Source of the DNA: an uncultured Holophagaceae bacterium
GTDB taxonomy: Bacteria > Acidobacteriota > Holophagae > Holophagales > Holophagaceae
DNA: 8,267 nt
Direction: 5' to 3'
Assembly: GCA_903876615.1 (NCBI GenBank)
Contig: CAIRAS010000280.1
Coordinates: 1 to 8,267 of the forward strand
A model generated the notes under the pieces. It was not told where the DNA came from and made no database searches. It saw only the letters and a list, made by a program, of their open reading frames with translations. The position numbers were made by a program, and so were the translations under genes. Below, piece after piece: positions 1 through 6,556 of this stretch (its first letter is position 1; each line of letters starts with the position of its first letter).

Positions 1-206
1 CCCTCGGCGCAGTTCAGGGCCCGCGCCAGGATGCGGGCGGTGCTGGTCTTGCCGGTGCCGCGCACGCCGGCGAAGAGGTAGGCCTGGTGGATGCGGCCGC
101 TCTCCTTGGCCCGCTTCAAGGCGTTGGCCAGGGCCTTGACGCTGCCCTCCTGCCCCACGAGATCGGACAGGGTGCGGGGCCGGTACTTGAGCGCGAGGGT
201 GGTCAT
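1..206 (-). CDS. dnaX: DNA polymerase III subunit gamma/tau, N-terminal part
   Basis: The gene runs off the left edge; 68 complete N-terminal codons are visible. DnaX is the AAA+ ATPase of the clamp loader that places the sliding clamp on DNA and ties the replicase to the helicase. The visible part opens with the family signature [16 protein letters not shown] (residues 5-20), followed by a helix and [19 protein letters not shown], which holds the Walker A loop GVRGTGKT at residues 47-54. This combination is characteristic of DnaX. The ATG at 206 lies 6 bp after the stop of the radical SAM gene, so the two are probably co-transcribed; the ribosome site (GAGA-rich) is weak, which fits translational coupling. 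Identification is certain; the length and any gamma/tau frameshift site lie outside the window. Confidence 0.95.
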   Translation of the reverse strand, partial: MTTLALKYRPRTLSDLVGQEGSVKALANALKRAKESGRIHQAYLFAGVRGTGKTSTARILARALNCAE

Positions 207-212
207 GGTCTC

Positions 213-1124
213 TCAGTCTCCCACAAGGGGCGGGAGCACGTCAGCGTCGAAGAGGCCGGGCTGCCGGGCCAGGCTGGGCGCCACCGCCGGAACCCGCTCG
301 GCGCGCGGCTCCCGGACCCGCCGGGGCGCCGGAAACGCCGCGCGGAAAGCGGCGCGGATGCCCTCCGCGTAGTCATGGTCCAGCACCTTCAGCCAGCCGT
401 GGTCCGCCAGCACCCGGTAGAAGGGATCCCGCTGAAGCAGGCGCAACCCGCCCACCCAGGCCCCGGCGGCGCCGCTGGCCCGGGCGCGTCGGGCAAAGGC
501 CTGCGGATCGTGCACGGCCATGAGCGGCGTCACCGCCAGGTTCACCGCGATGCCCGCCTTGGCCAGGCGCTCCACAGCGGCCCAGCGGCCGGGAATGGTG
601 GGAGCGTGGGGTTCCACCACCTGCCGCACCGTGTCGTCATCCGTGGGGATGGAGAAGCCTACGGTGACGCGGTCCCCAAAGGCGCGGAGCAGGTCGAGAT
701 CCTGCAGGATCAGGGGCGAGCGGGTATGAAGCAACACCTCGGTGCTGGGACAGAGCAGCAGCACCTCCAGGCAGCGCCGGGTCAGCCGGTACGTGCGCTC
801 CAGGGGCTGGTAGGGGTCCGTGGCCGAGGCCAGGAACACCCGGGCCTCGTGGAGCCGGTGCCGCTGGGACCAGAGCAGCTCCGGGGCGTTGAGCTTGGGC
901 GCCACCCAGCCGCCCCACTCCTCCGGGCCGTGCAGGGCGTTGGGATACTCCCGGACATAGCAGTACGCGCAGCCATGGGCGCAGCCACGGTAGGGGCTGA
1001 GGGCGAAGCCGAACCCATAGCGCTCATCCTTCTGGGGCCGCAGGATCGACCGGGCCTCCTCCGGCTCCACGCGCAGGTCCTGGAAGAGCTGCGGCGGGGC
1101 CAGAGGCAAGGACAGGAGGTTCAT
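213..1124 (-). CDS. Radical SAM protein, SPL/Rv2578c-like family (COG1533)
   Basis: This is a 303-residue protein with a CX3CX2C radical SAM cluster motif, C48-A-H-G-C52-A-Y-C55, in the context SPYRGCAHGCAYCYVREY. That context is typical of the spore photoproduct lyase-like branch of radical SAM enzymes, which includes many uncharacterised proteins outside spore formers. The three cysteines should hold a 4Fe-4S cluster that cleaves S-adenosylmethionine; the substrate is unknown. Further family-like stretches are FLASATDPYQPLERTYRLTR (about residues 98-117), with a TDPYQP motif, and the strand segment VTVGFSIPTDDD (about 153-164). The ATG at 1124 is the only reasonable start; a GGAG sits very close upstream. 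The gene ends 6 bp before dnaX. Nothing in the sequence shows that it repairs DNA, so I do not call it a photoproduct lyase. Confidence 0.88.
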   Translation of the reverse strand: MNLLSLPLAPPQLFQDLRVEPEEARSILRPQKDERYGFGFALSPYRGCAHGCAYCYVREYPNALHGPEEWGGWVAPKLNAPELLWSQRHRLHEARVFLASATDPYQPLERTYRLTRRCLEVLLLCPSTEVLLHTRSPLILQDLDLLRAFGDRVTVGFSIPTDDDTVRQVVEPHAPTIPGRWAAVERLAKAGIAVNLAVTPLMAVHDPQAFARRARASGAAGAWVGGLRLLQRDPFYRVLADHGWLKVLDHDYAEGIRAAFRAAFPAPRRVREPRAERVPAVAPSLARQPGLFDADVLPPLVGD

Positions 1125-1154
1125 GGCTCCAGTTTTCGCCTTTTATTCGTTAAG

Positions 1155-1667
1155 TCAAGGGGTGCTGCCATTTTTCGGGATGACGTTGATGCGTCCGTTG
1201 GTCTCGAGGATGGCCACGTTCACCTGGGCCAGGTCCGAGACCCCGACCTGCCGCGCCGCCGCCATGAGCTCGTGGTGGGTGATGCGCTCTGAAGCCAACA
1301 TGGCCTCATCCACCACCCCGTGGTGCACCAGGATCTGGGGGCGCCCCTCCAGCAGGTTCTCAGCCCGCTTGCTACGCCAGGTGAGCCAGGACAGGAAGCC
1401 GTTCACCGCCAGCAGGGTGGCCACCAGGATGAAGCCCGCCGCCACCGTGTTGTCGCCGGCATTCATGCTGTTCTGCACCGCGTTGCTGAGCACCAGCAGC
1501 AGCACCAGGTCGAAGGGCGCCAGCTGCCCCACCTGCCGCTTGCCCGTGAGCCGCAGCGTGATGAGCAGGAAGCCGTAGACCAGCAGCCCCCGCAGGACAA
1601 ACTCCCACCAGGGCTGTGCCAGCCCCCACATGGAGGCACCAACGGGCAGCAGCAGGGCCAGGGTCAT
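1155..1667 (-). CDS. DUF421 (YetF/YcaP-like) membrane protein
   Basis: This is a 170-residue protein. Three hydrophobic segments are visible at about residues 22-40, 52-66 and 74-97, followed by a soluble C-terminal domain. The segment LTGKRQVGQLAPFDLVLLLV (about 40-59) and the following NAVQNSM are the hallmark of DUF421 proteins (COG2323, YetF/YcaP). The C-terminal domain ends with VNVAILETNGRINVIPK, as in many members of the family. The protein probably sits in the cytoplasmic membrane with its C-terminal domain in the cytoplasm; no biochemical role is firmly established for the family, though some homologues are linked to spore or stress functions. It is at the short end of the family. 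A GGAG six bases before the ATG supports the start. It lies 30 bp upstream of the radical SAM gene in the same direction and may share its transcript. Confidence 0.85.
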   Translation of the reverse strand: MTLALLLPVGASMWGLAQPWWEFVLRGLLVYGFLLITLRLTGKRQVGQLAPFDLVLLLVLSNAVQNSMNAGDNTVAAGFILVATLLAVNGFLSWLTWRSKRAENLLEGRPQILVHHGVVDEAMLASERITHHELMAAARQVGVSDLAQVNVAILETNGRINVIPKNGSTP

Positions 1668-1721
1668 GGGGAACTCCGCGGGGGGAAGGCAGACCCATTC
1701 TGCGGGTTCACAGGCAGGATG

Positions 1722-2273
1722 TCATCGCCCCGGATCCGTGAGGCGGCGCTTGAAGTGGTTGCGGCTGTAGACGGTGTAGGGCTTGCCACCCTGCGAGAGC
1801 TCGAAGGTCTCGGTGAACTCGTTGTCCGCCTTCCGCTCGTAGGTCTCCCGTGCCTTCCAGGACTCGGGGACGTTCTCCATCAGCTCGCTCTCGAAGACCA
1901 GCTTGGTGGCCGACCCCAGCGCCCGGTTCAGCACGTAGGTGACGACAAAGCCCTCCTGGTGGAACTGCCGGAACACGAGCGTGTTCCGCTTCCGGTCATG
2001 GCTGAAGAGGCTCAGGTGCTCATGCACCTCGCCGGTCTTGTTCTTGTCCTGGGGCGGGAAGGTGGACTGGTTGCGCTCGGAGAGGAAGCGCTCCTTGAGG
2101 ATGACCTCGTAGCGGCGGGACACGGTGCCCGTGCCCGGCTCCCCCGACGTGGTGCCTTCCCACTCCCCGACCAGGAAGCGGACCGGAGCCCAGATGTCCG
2201 CCTGGGGATCCGGCGCCTGGGCAAACCCAAGGGCCCCAACGAGGCAGAACAGAGCAGCACGGAGCTTGGGCAT
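1722..2273 (-). CDS. Small exported protein, lipocalin/nitrobindin-like beta-barrel suspected
   Basis: This is a 183-residue protein. Residues 1-19 look like a signal peptide (MPKLRAALFCLVGALGFAQA with probable cleavage near AQA), so the mature chain is likely periplasmic. The segment RFLVGEWEGTTSGEPGTGTV (about 32-51) resembles the opening strand of small lipid- or haem-binding barrels such as nitrobindin and DUF1579 proteins, where a FLxGxWxG motif begins the barrel. The rest alternates short polar strands (YEVILKERFLSERN, HEHLSLFSHD, NTLVFRQFHQEGFVVTYVLN), consistent with an antiparallel barrel. I see no catalytic residue set and do not assign a ligand. AGGA lies just before the ATG. It is 54 bp upstream of the DUF421 gene and co-oriented. 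The coding call is firm; the fold is a guess from a motif. Confidence 0.75.
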   Translation of the reverse strand: MPKLRAALFCLVGALGFAQAPDPQADIWAPVRFLVGEWEGTTSGEPGTGTVSRRYEVILKERFLSERNQSTFPPQDKNKTGEVHEHLSLFSHDRKRNTLVFRQFHQEGFVVTYVLNRALGSATKLVFESELMENVPESWKARETYERKADNEFTETFELSQGGKPYTVYSRNHFKRRLTDPGR

Positions 2274-2441
2274 GGTTCCTCGGGCGGGTCACAGGATGCA
2301 GGGCCAGCATAGCCTAGTGGGCCCGGGGGGTTGGGGCGAGGGAGCCTGACGCCGGGCGACATGGCTGGTGGTGTCGTCTCGGGAGTGTCATACCAGGCCA
2401 GGGGTTGGCTGGCCGAAGAGGCCTGGCCGCTGGCGAGTGAG

Positions 2442-2548
2442 GCCTGACGAAACAAGGTAAGTGGCCACGCCTGCACCGAGGCGCTGGGCGGAGATGAGCA
2501 TGCGAGAAGTTAAGAGAGGGCTGAGCCGAGTTGAGCGGAGGGTTAGAC
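2442..2548 (-). repeat. Putative integron attC site 1 (107 bp)
   Basis: Read on the minus strand, the element starts with the core box GTCTAAC (plus 2542-2548) and ends with GTCAGGC (plus 2442-2448), fitting RYYYAAC and, with one change, GTTRRRY. Inside the boxes lie CCCTCCGCTCAACTCGG on the 5' side and GGTGCAGGCGTGGCC then TTACCTTGTTTC on the 3' side. Its outer parts match those of the element at 2757-2880 almost base for base while the centres differ, which is how attC sites within one array behave. The stop codon of the upstream reading frame (TAA, plus 2543-2545) lies inside the first core box, as in integron cassettes. The 3' core box has C where the consensus has T, and the two arms pair less well than in the second site, so it may be partly decayed. 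No integrase gene is present nearby. Confidence 0.7.
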
Positions 2549-2733
2549 GCCCGTTCTGCGTTCTCGTTTGCTGAACCAATGCGGAATCGGGATGAGAACC
2601 AGCCAGATGCCGATCAGGGCATGAAGAGGAAGGCCTCCCTGCGGCCATAGACTAGGGCTTTGTAAATCAGGAGACTGAGGAATATCCAAAGAACAATGAA
2701 CATACCTTTGAGCGCGTTGGCCTTCGGGATCAT
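2543..2733 (-). pseudogene. Cassette gene: two-helix small membrane protein with a one-base frameshift
   Basis: From the ATG at 2733 the frame gives 39 residues containing one strong membrane helix (FIVLWIFLSLLIYKALVYG, residues 12-30) and then stops at TGA 2614-2616. The neighbouring frame continues directly with LIGIWLVLIPIPHWFSKRE, a second membrane helix followed by a basic tail, and ends with TAA exactly in the core box of the attC-like site. Adding one C to the CCC just before the premature TGA would join both into a 63-residue helical hairpin protein. This reads as a single-base deletion in a short C run (or a sequencing error); a programmed -1 shift is possible but no classical slippery heptamer is present. 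CGGAG lies about 6 bases before the ATG, only 23 bases after the preceding attC-like site. No family is recognised. Confidence 0.6.
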
Positions 2734-2756
2734 GGACACTCCGCTCGGGTGATGGC

Positions 2757-2880
2757 GTCTAACGAAAGAAGCTAACCGGCCCCGCCTGCACCGAGGCGAT
2801 GAGTGGAGCCGAGGAAGCGGGAAGGTTAGAAAGAGCGGAAGACATCGCAGGCGGGGTCCGCGTTGAGCGAAGGGTTAGGC
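2757..2880 (-). repeat. Putative integron attC site 2 (124 bp)
   Basis: On the minus strand the element begins with GCCTAAC (plus 2874-2880) and ends with GTTAGAC (plus 2757-2763), perfect matches to the attC core boxes RYYYAAC and GTTRRRY. Next to them come CCTTCGCTCAACGCGG on the 5' side and GGTTAGCTTCTTTC on the 3' side, which resemble the conserved arms of known attC sites (TAACAATTCRTTCAAG and CTTAACTCAAGCGTTAG). Arms CCCCGCCTGC (minus, inner 5') and GCAGGCGGGG (minus, inner 3') are perfectly complementary, so the single strand can fold into the long hairpin that integron integrases recognise. The centre is unlike that of the other site. The TAA stop of the 57-residue gene lies inside the first core box (plus 2875-2877). 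This is the better preserved of the two sites. Confidence 0.8.
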
Positions 2881-3048
2881 CAGCCCAACGGTGAGCTGGG
2901 TGTGTTGCGATGTATGTTTGTTCGGGAGCCGATACTTGTAGTAGTAAAGCCCGCCAAAAACGATACCCATTACGAGGCCTGCCAAAAATGAGACCTTCAT
3001 AAGGCGCTTGGTATCGGGGGTTTGATTCTTGAAGAACTCGGGAATCAT
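2875..3048 (-). CDS. Integron-type cassette gene: 57-residue single-helix membrane protein
   Basis: The frame starts with MIPEFFKNQTPDTKR, continues into one hydrophobic segment (VSFLAGLVMGIVFGGLYYY, about residues 19-37) and ends with a hydrophilic tail and TAA in the attC-like core box. An excellent ribosome site, AGGAGG (plus 3057-3062), lies 8 bases before the ATG and strongly supports translation. The predicted product is a small bitopic inner-membrane protein with a short cytoplasmic N-terminus; I recognise no family and assign no function. It shares the opening MIP with the neighbouring cassette product, which may be chance. GC content in the 60 bases from 2941 to 3000 is 47% by count, against about 80% in a 60-base sample of hemY (4141-4200), pointing to foreign origin. 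It could be expressed from its own 5' region or by read-through from hemH-hemY. Confidence 0.72.
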   Translation of the reverse strand: MIPEFFKNQTPDTKRLMKVSFLAGLVMGIVFGGLYYYKYRLPNKHTSQHTQLTVGLA

Positions 3049-3300
3049 GAGTTGCTCCTCCTAGATCGACTGGCAATCTTGGATCTGACAAGAAGGTTTG
3101 CCTCCAATTCTTTCATCACTTACGAATGAAGGGCAGGCCTGTCCAGAATTTTTCTCTATCCTTCAAGGTCAAGTGACTGCCCCCTACCCTCGACGAAAGC
3201 CCCTTGAGGTGGGTTGATACTCGCCACCAGGGCGCCAGCCACCGGCTCCGAACCTGCACCCTCCTGGACAGGCTTCGGCACTCGGAGTTCCTTATCACCG

Positions 3301-3543
3301 TTCATCACTGTTCATCACCGGCTTCCTAAGCAGTTCCAACAGGGATGCCAGAGGGGAAGGACTGGCTCCAATGCCATCCTGAGAAGGCATGGCCCTAGGC
3401 CTACACCGGCATTTTCAGTTATCCCCTTCATCCCTCTTATCCCCGTCCAAAAAATCAGTTCTGACGGGGATAAATGGGATGAAGGGGATGGGCCGTTCGG
3501 GTTTCAGTGAAGCCCTGTTTAACCAGCGATGAACAGTGATGAA
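3301..3543. repeat. Outer inverted repeat of a nested palindromic element
   Basis: TTCATCACTGTTCATC at 3301-3316 is the exact reverse complement of GATGAACAGTGATGAA at 3528-3543 (16 of 16 bases). The left arm belongs to a short tandem run of a 10-base unit close to TTCATCACYG, starting about 3291. The arms enclose the shorter palindrome at 3421-3489, so the whole resembles a small non-autonomous or extragenic palindromic element. There is no coding capacity and no obvious target-site duplication. Confidence 0.6.
3421..3489. repeat. Strong palindrome with two paired arms
   Basis: ATCCCCTTCATCCC (3421-3434) pairs perfectly with GGGATGAAGGGGAT (3476-3489), and inside it TATCCCCGTC (3438-3447) pairs perfectly with GACGGGGATA (3463-3472). 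Three-base internal loops separate the two stems and the terminal loop is 15 bases. In RNA or single-stranded DNA this makes a 24-bp hairpin. It lacks a T-run on either side, so I do not call it a terminator. Confidence 0.8.
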
Positions 3544-3573
3544 GAAGTAGGCGCCCTTCTTGGTGCCTTCTCG

Positions 3574-3592
3574 GTATCGGCTGCGCCGATAC
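3574..3592. repeat. Perfect 8-bp hairpin, 3-base loop
   Basis: GTATCGGC and GCCGATAC flank the loop TGC. It lies 67 bases downstream of the hemY stop on the transcribed strand. No T-run follows on the minus strand, so it could stabilise the 3' end of the hem message rather than terminate it. Confidence 0.5.
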
Positions 3593-3658
3593 GCGAGACA
3601 AACTGAAATAGGGTGCCTTGGTGGCAAAGACCTTGTTTCTCTAAACAGCCATCCGCTG

Positions 3659-4930
3659 TCAGTGCGCCTCAGGCCCGGCCCAGACTTCGAGGCCTTCTAG
3701 GATGTCGCGGACGCCGGGGCCGAAGCGGGCGTTGCTGAGCCACTCGATGCCCGTGGGGAGGGCTTCCAGGGCGGCGGCCACGCGGGCGCGGTGGCCCAGC
3801 TCCGGGCGCGGGATGGCGTTCTCAGCGAACTCGTGGCGCACGGCGGAAGCCGCGTCCAGGCTGGGGATCCAGTGGTTCAGGCGGGCCTGCACACCTGCCC
3901 AGGTCTCCAGGTCCGCGGGCTTGCCGAAGGCGCCGCCGATGAAGCTGCGCAGCTGCATGACGCCCGCGGGAGCGGTCTGGGGATCCATCCAGGAAGGCAC
4001 CAGGGAGCCCAGGTAGCCGTGGCCTTCCGGGGGATGGATCAGGAAGCCGAAGCTGTCCTTGAGGGCAGGTAGCGGCGTGTGGCGGCTGTGCCAGAGGTCC
4101 ACGCTGGTGTAGGGAATGGACCCCAGCGCCGCCGCGCTGCCCGGGGCCACGGGCCACAGCAGGGCCGACGCCTCGAAGGCCGGCAGGGCCAGGACCAGGC
4201 GATCGACTTCGCGCACTTCTCCGCCGCCGCTCACGCGCCAGCGATGGTTCGGCAGAGCCTCGAGGCGCTCGGCGCGCAGTCCCGTGCGCACGGCGGCAAG
4301 CTGTGCCGCGAGCCGGAGGGGCAGCTGCCCCATGCCGCCCTCGGGCACCACCATGTGACTGACGCCGCTCTTGCGGATGCCGTTCACGAGACTGCCGGTG
4401 GCCTCCCACTGGCGCAGCTTGGGGATGGCGTCCACGGACAGGACCTCGGCCGGGGCGGCCAGCACGCCCGCCACCATGGCGGGCAGCAGCTCGGTGGCCA
4501 CACCCTTGCCCAGGCGCCGCGTGATGAAGGCCGACAGGGACTCCTCGGGCTCCGCGCCGCGCACAGGGATGAAGGGCTCGGCCATCATGCGCAGCTTGGC
4601 GCCCAGGGGCATGAGGGCCGAGAACATCAGGGACGGGGGCGAAGCGGGCACGGGGATGAGGCGGCCGCCCTTTCCCACCCAGCGGGCGCCGGTGCCCGGG
4701 GACTTGAAGGGCAGCCCGATGGCGGTGAAGACCTGGTCCACCACGGTGCCCTTTTGCCACAGGACGCCCTGGGGTCCGGTCTCGATGTGGCCGCCCTCCC
4801 AGGGCAGCGTCTTCATCCAGCCGCCCACGCTGGGGGCAGCCTCCCAGACTTCCACGGTCTCGCCCCGCCGCTGGAGGTGCCAGGCGGCTGCCAGGCCCGT
4901 CACGCCGCCGCCGAGGATAAGCGTGCTCAT
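3659..4930 (-). CDS. hemY: Protoporphyrinogen/coproporphyrinogen oxidase, HemY type (FAD)
   Basis: This is a 423-residue flavoprotein that should remove six electrons from a porphyrinogen to give the porphyrin, using oxygen as acceptor, the step before or near iron insertion. The N-terminus is a textbook FAD-binding Rossmann fold: LILGGGVTGLAAAWHLQRRG has the glycines G7, G9 and G12, and E30 ends the second strand as the ribose-binding acid. GGWMKT (36-41) and IETGPQGVLW follow, as in HemY-type oxidases. The C-terminal part carries the usual second FAD segment near VRDILEGLEVWAG. At 423 residues it is somewhat shorter than the usual 450-480. The start is supported by GGAG 8 bases upstream and by the ATGA overlap with hemH. 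Whether the substrate is proto- or coproporphyrinogen cannot be told from the sequence alone. Confidence 0.9.
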   Translation of the reverse strand: MSTLILGGGVTGLAAAWHLQRRGETVEVWEAAPSVGGWMKTLPWEGGHIETGPQGVLWQKGTVVDQVFTAIGLPFKSPGTGARWVGKGGRLIPVPASPPSLMFSALMPLGAKLRMMAEPFIPVRGAEPEESLSAFITRRLGKGVATELLPAMVAGVLAAPAEVLSVDAIPKLRQWEATGSLVNGIRKSGVSHMVVPEGGMGQLPLRLAAQLAAVRTGLRAERLEALPNHRWRVSGGGEVREVDRLVLALPAFEASALLWPVAPGSAAALGSIPYTSVDLWHSRHTPLPALKDSFGFLIHPPEGHGYLGSLVPSWMDPQTAPAGVMQLRSFIGGAFGKPADLETWAGVQARLNHWIPSLDAASAVRHEFAENAIPRPELGHRARVAAALEALPTGIEWLSNARFGPGVRDILEGLEVWAGPEAH

Positions 4931-5874
4931 GGCAGGATCTCCAATACGCGCCGCGTCAGGCAGCGGATGTAGGCCGCATCAGTGCCGGGCGCGGCCACGC
5001 GCCGGTAGGTGCGCACCCCAGCCTGGTGGGCCACCTCGCGGTATTCGATGTCGAGCTCGTGCAGGGTCTCGATGTGCTCGCTGACGAAGCTAAGAGGCAC
5101 CACGATCACGTCCTTGCCGCCCAGGCTCTCCAGCACCGCCTTCAGCGGAGGCTCCAGCCAGCGCACGGGGCCCGTGCGGCTCTGGTAGGCCAGGGTATAG
5201 CCGCCGGGGATCGGGCCGAGCCGCGCCATGAGGGCGTCGCGGGTGGCGTGGATCTCCTTTTCGTAGGGATCGCCCGCCGCGATCTGCCGTACCGGCAGGC
5301 TGTGCGCGCTGAAGATCACGGTGGCCTCGGGCAGCTCCACCAGCGCCGCGCGCAGGGGGCGCTCCAGCGCGTCCAGGTAGTCAGGATCCGTGGCGTAGTG
5401 GTCCACGCCCGGCAGCAGCTCCAGGCCGACCTTGGCGGCCTCCACGGCCAGCTCCCGCAGGCTGGAGCCCGTGGTCGCGCGGCAGTCATGGGGGTAGAGG
5501 GTCACCGGCACCAGCCTGCGGATGCCGTCCCGTTTGAGGGCCCGCAGCAGGCCCGCAGCCTTGGGCGCCGCATAGCGGAAGCAGAGCTTCACCTCCTCGT
5601 CGCGCCCCGCCGCCCGCAGGGCCGCCCGCAGCGCGTTGCCCTGGAGGGCGCTCTCGCGCAGCAGCGGGGAGCCGCCGCCGATCTCCGCATAGCGGCCCTT
5701 GGCACCGGGCGCACGCAGCCGGGCGATGAGCCGCGCGAGGGATGGCTGCATCCAGGCTGGACACGGCAGCTTGATGAGGTCCCGGTCCCCGAAGAGGGCC
5801 GCCAGGAATGGTTCCACCTGGCCCAGGTTCACCGGGCCACCCAGGTTTAGAAGCAGAATCGCAGTGTCTCGCAT
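4927..5874 (-). CDS. hemH: Ferrochelatase
   Basis: This 315-residue protein has the length and all main landmarks of HemH, which inserts ferrous iron into the porphyrin ring to finish haem. The opening AILLLNLGGPVN (5-16) is the family start. IFSAHSLPVRQ (187-197) holds the metal-binding catalytic histidine H191. LAYQSRTGPVRWLEP (228-242) and VVPLSFVSEHIETLHELDIEY (about 258-278) follow; E269 in HIETL is the expected partner of H191. The C-terminus YRRVAAPGTDAAYI is also typical. No cysteine cluster of the animal type is seen at the C-terminus. AGGAG lies just before the ATG. It is the first gene of a two-gene unit; its TGA overlaps the hemY ATG by four bases, implying translational coupling. 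The 125-bp gap to the divergent gene at 6000 must hold promoters for both, but I see no clear consensus. Confidence 0.96.
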   Translation of the reverse strand: MRDTAILLLNLGGPVNLGQVEPFLAALFGDRDLIKLPCPAWMQPSLARLIARLRAPGAKGRYAEIGGGSPLLRESALQGNALRAALRAAGRDEEVKLCFRYAAPKAAGLLRALKRDGIRRLVPVTLYPHDCRATTGSSLRELAVEAAKVGLELLPGVDHYATDPDYLDALERPLRAALVELPEATVIFSAHSLPVRQIAAGDPYEKEIHATRDALMARLGPIPGGYTLAYQSRTGPVRWLEPPLKAVLESLGGKDVIVVPLSFVSEHIETLHELDIEYREVAHQAGVRTYRRVAAPGTDAAYIRCLTRRVLEILP

Positions 5875-5999
5875 CGCTCCTAACCTTACGCGAGACCCCG
5901 GGGTCCAATCGTCACGGAAACCTGTGGAGCAGCTGTTCGGACAGGCATGGCTGGCGGCTTGCCGGCATCCTAGAGACAGTTCCAGTTCCGGGAGTCTCC

Positions 6000-6497
6000 A
6001 TGAACCTCGCTGCCTTTACCGCCCTGCCCGATGAGGCCCGCCTCTGGCTGCTGGCCCTGGAGCGCCCCAGCGAGGCCGCAGCCCTCGCGCCGGAGCTGGA
6101 TGCCCTCATGAGCCGCTGGCGCCACAAGGGCACCCAATACCAGGCGGCCTGGACCCTGCTCGAGCAGCGCTTCGTCGCCATCGCGGAACCTACCCTGGCA
6201 ACCGCGCCCTCGGGTTGCGCCATCGACGGCATGCTGCGCGGGGTGAGCCAGGCGGCCACCAAGGCGGGCAACGCGCTGGCGGATCCCCAGGCGGTGCATG
6301 TGCGCCTGGCCGACGGCCTCCACGCCATCGCCCGCGCAGACCTCGCGGCCCGCCTGGCGGATGGCACCCTATCCCCGGCCACGCCGGTGCTGGATCTGGC
6401 CCTGCTCACCCTCGGCGATCTGCGCCGCGGCAAGCTGGAGCGCCCGCTGGCCGCGACGTGGATCGGGCGGAAGTTCGGCATTCACTCCGCTGTGTGA
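6000..6497 (+). CDS. Small conserved hypothetical protein with an SGCAID motif
   Basis: The ATG at 6000 is preceded by GGGAG at a 6-base distance and gives 165 residues; the open frame extends upstream but that part is non-protein-like. The chain is acidic and leucine/alanine-rich, with no signal peptide or membrane helix. WRHKGTQYQAAWTLLEQRFVAI (about 40-61) and then APSGCAIDGMLRGVSQA (about 69-85) resemble a family of 150-170 residue proteins, common in Bacteroidetes and others and sometimes loosely labelled ABC transporter ATPase, that share an SGCSID-like motif. There is no Walker A motif, so the ATPase label would be unsupported. A cytoplasmic location is expected. It is transcribed away from hemH; no function is assigned. 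Confidence 0.8.
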   Translation: MNLAAFTALPDEARLWLLALERPSEAAALAPELDALMSRWRHKGTQYQAAWTLLEQRFVAIAEPTLATAPSGCAIDGMLRGVSQAATKAGNALADPQAVHVRLADGLHAIARADLAARLADGTLSPATPVLDLALLTLGDLRRGKLERPLAATWIGRKFGIHSAV

Positions 6498-6556
6498 GGG
6501 CGTTAGTGCCAAAACACGCCACCCACGCCCTGTGGATTCTCCGCACGCTCAGCGGA

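Larger units (their letters stand above)
3049..3658. other. 610-bp non-coding stretch between hemY and the cassettes
   Basis: I find no credible gene here. Both strands give short open frames, but their translations follow the repeats (for example the tract PFIPFIPV and DGDKRDEGD comes from the palindrome at 3421-3489). The stretch contains several inverted repeats listed separately, and a 10-bp inverted pair GCCTGTCCAG (3137-3146) and CTGGACAGGC (3264-3273). Just before the 57-residue gene, minus-strand bases around 3119-3136 read CCCTTCATTCGTAAG, faintly like the 3' end of an attC site, but the matching 5' half is missing. No integrase fragment or tRNA is visible. Confidence 0.6.

Noticed and set aside
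87..1292. Long plus-strand open frame opposite the radical SAM gene
   Set aside because: Its translation is low-complexity (G, R, H, Q-rich) without motifs, while the minus strand encodes a clear radical SAM protein; it is a product of high GC.
2388..3091. Minus-strand frames of 86 and 110 residues that read through the attC-like sites
   Set aside because: Their shared segment (LTLRSTR) is only the translated repeat; the shorter frames with good ribosome sites and stops in the core boxes explain the region better.
3115..3140. Third attC-like end upstream of the 57-residue gene
   Set aside because: Only about a dozen bases resemble the 3' arm and the core box is poor (GTAAGTG); no 5' half is present. 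It could be a relic but is too weak to list as a site.
3415..3627. 70-residue minus-strand frame with the tract PFIPFIPV
   Set aside because: The tract is the translation of the palindrome at 3421-3489, not a conserved protein.
4079..5850. Plus-strand open frames opposite hemY and hemH
   Set aside because: They mirror genuine minus-strand haem genes and show no protein-like features.
5935..5955. CTGTTCGGACAG as an SOS (LexA) box
   Set aside because: The spacing between CTGT and ACAG is four bases rather than the eight of the enterobacterial box, and the nearby genes are not SOS genes.
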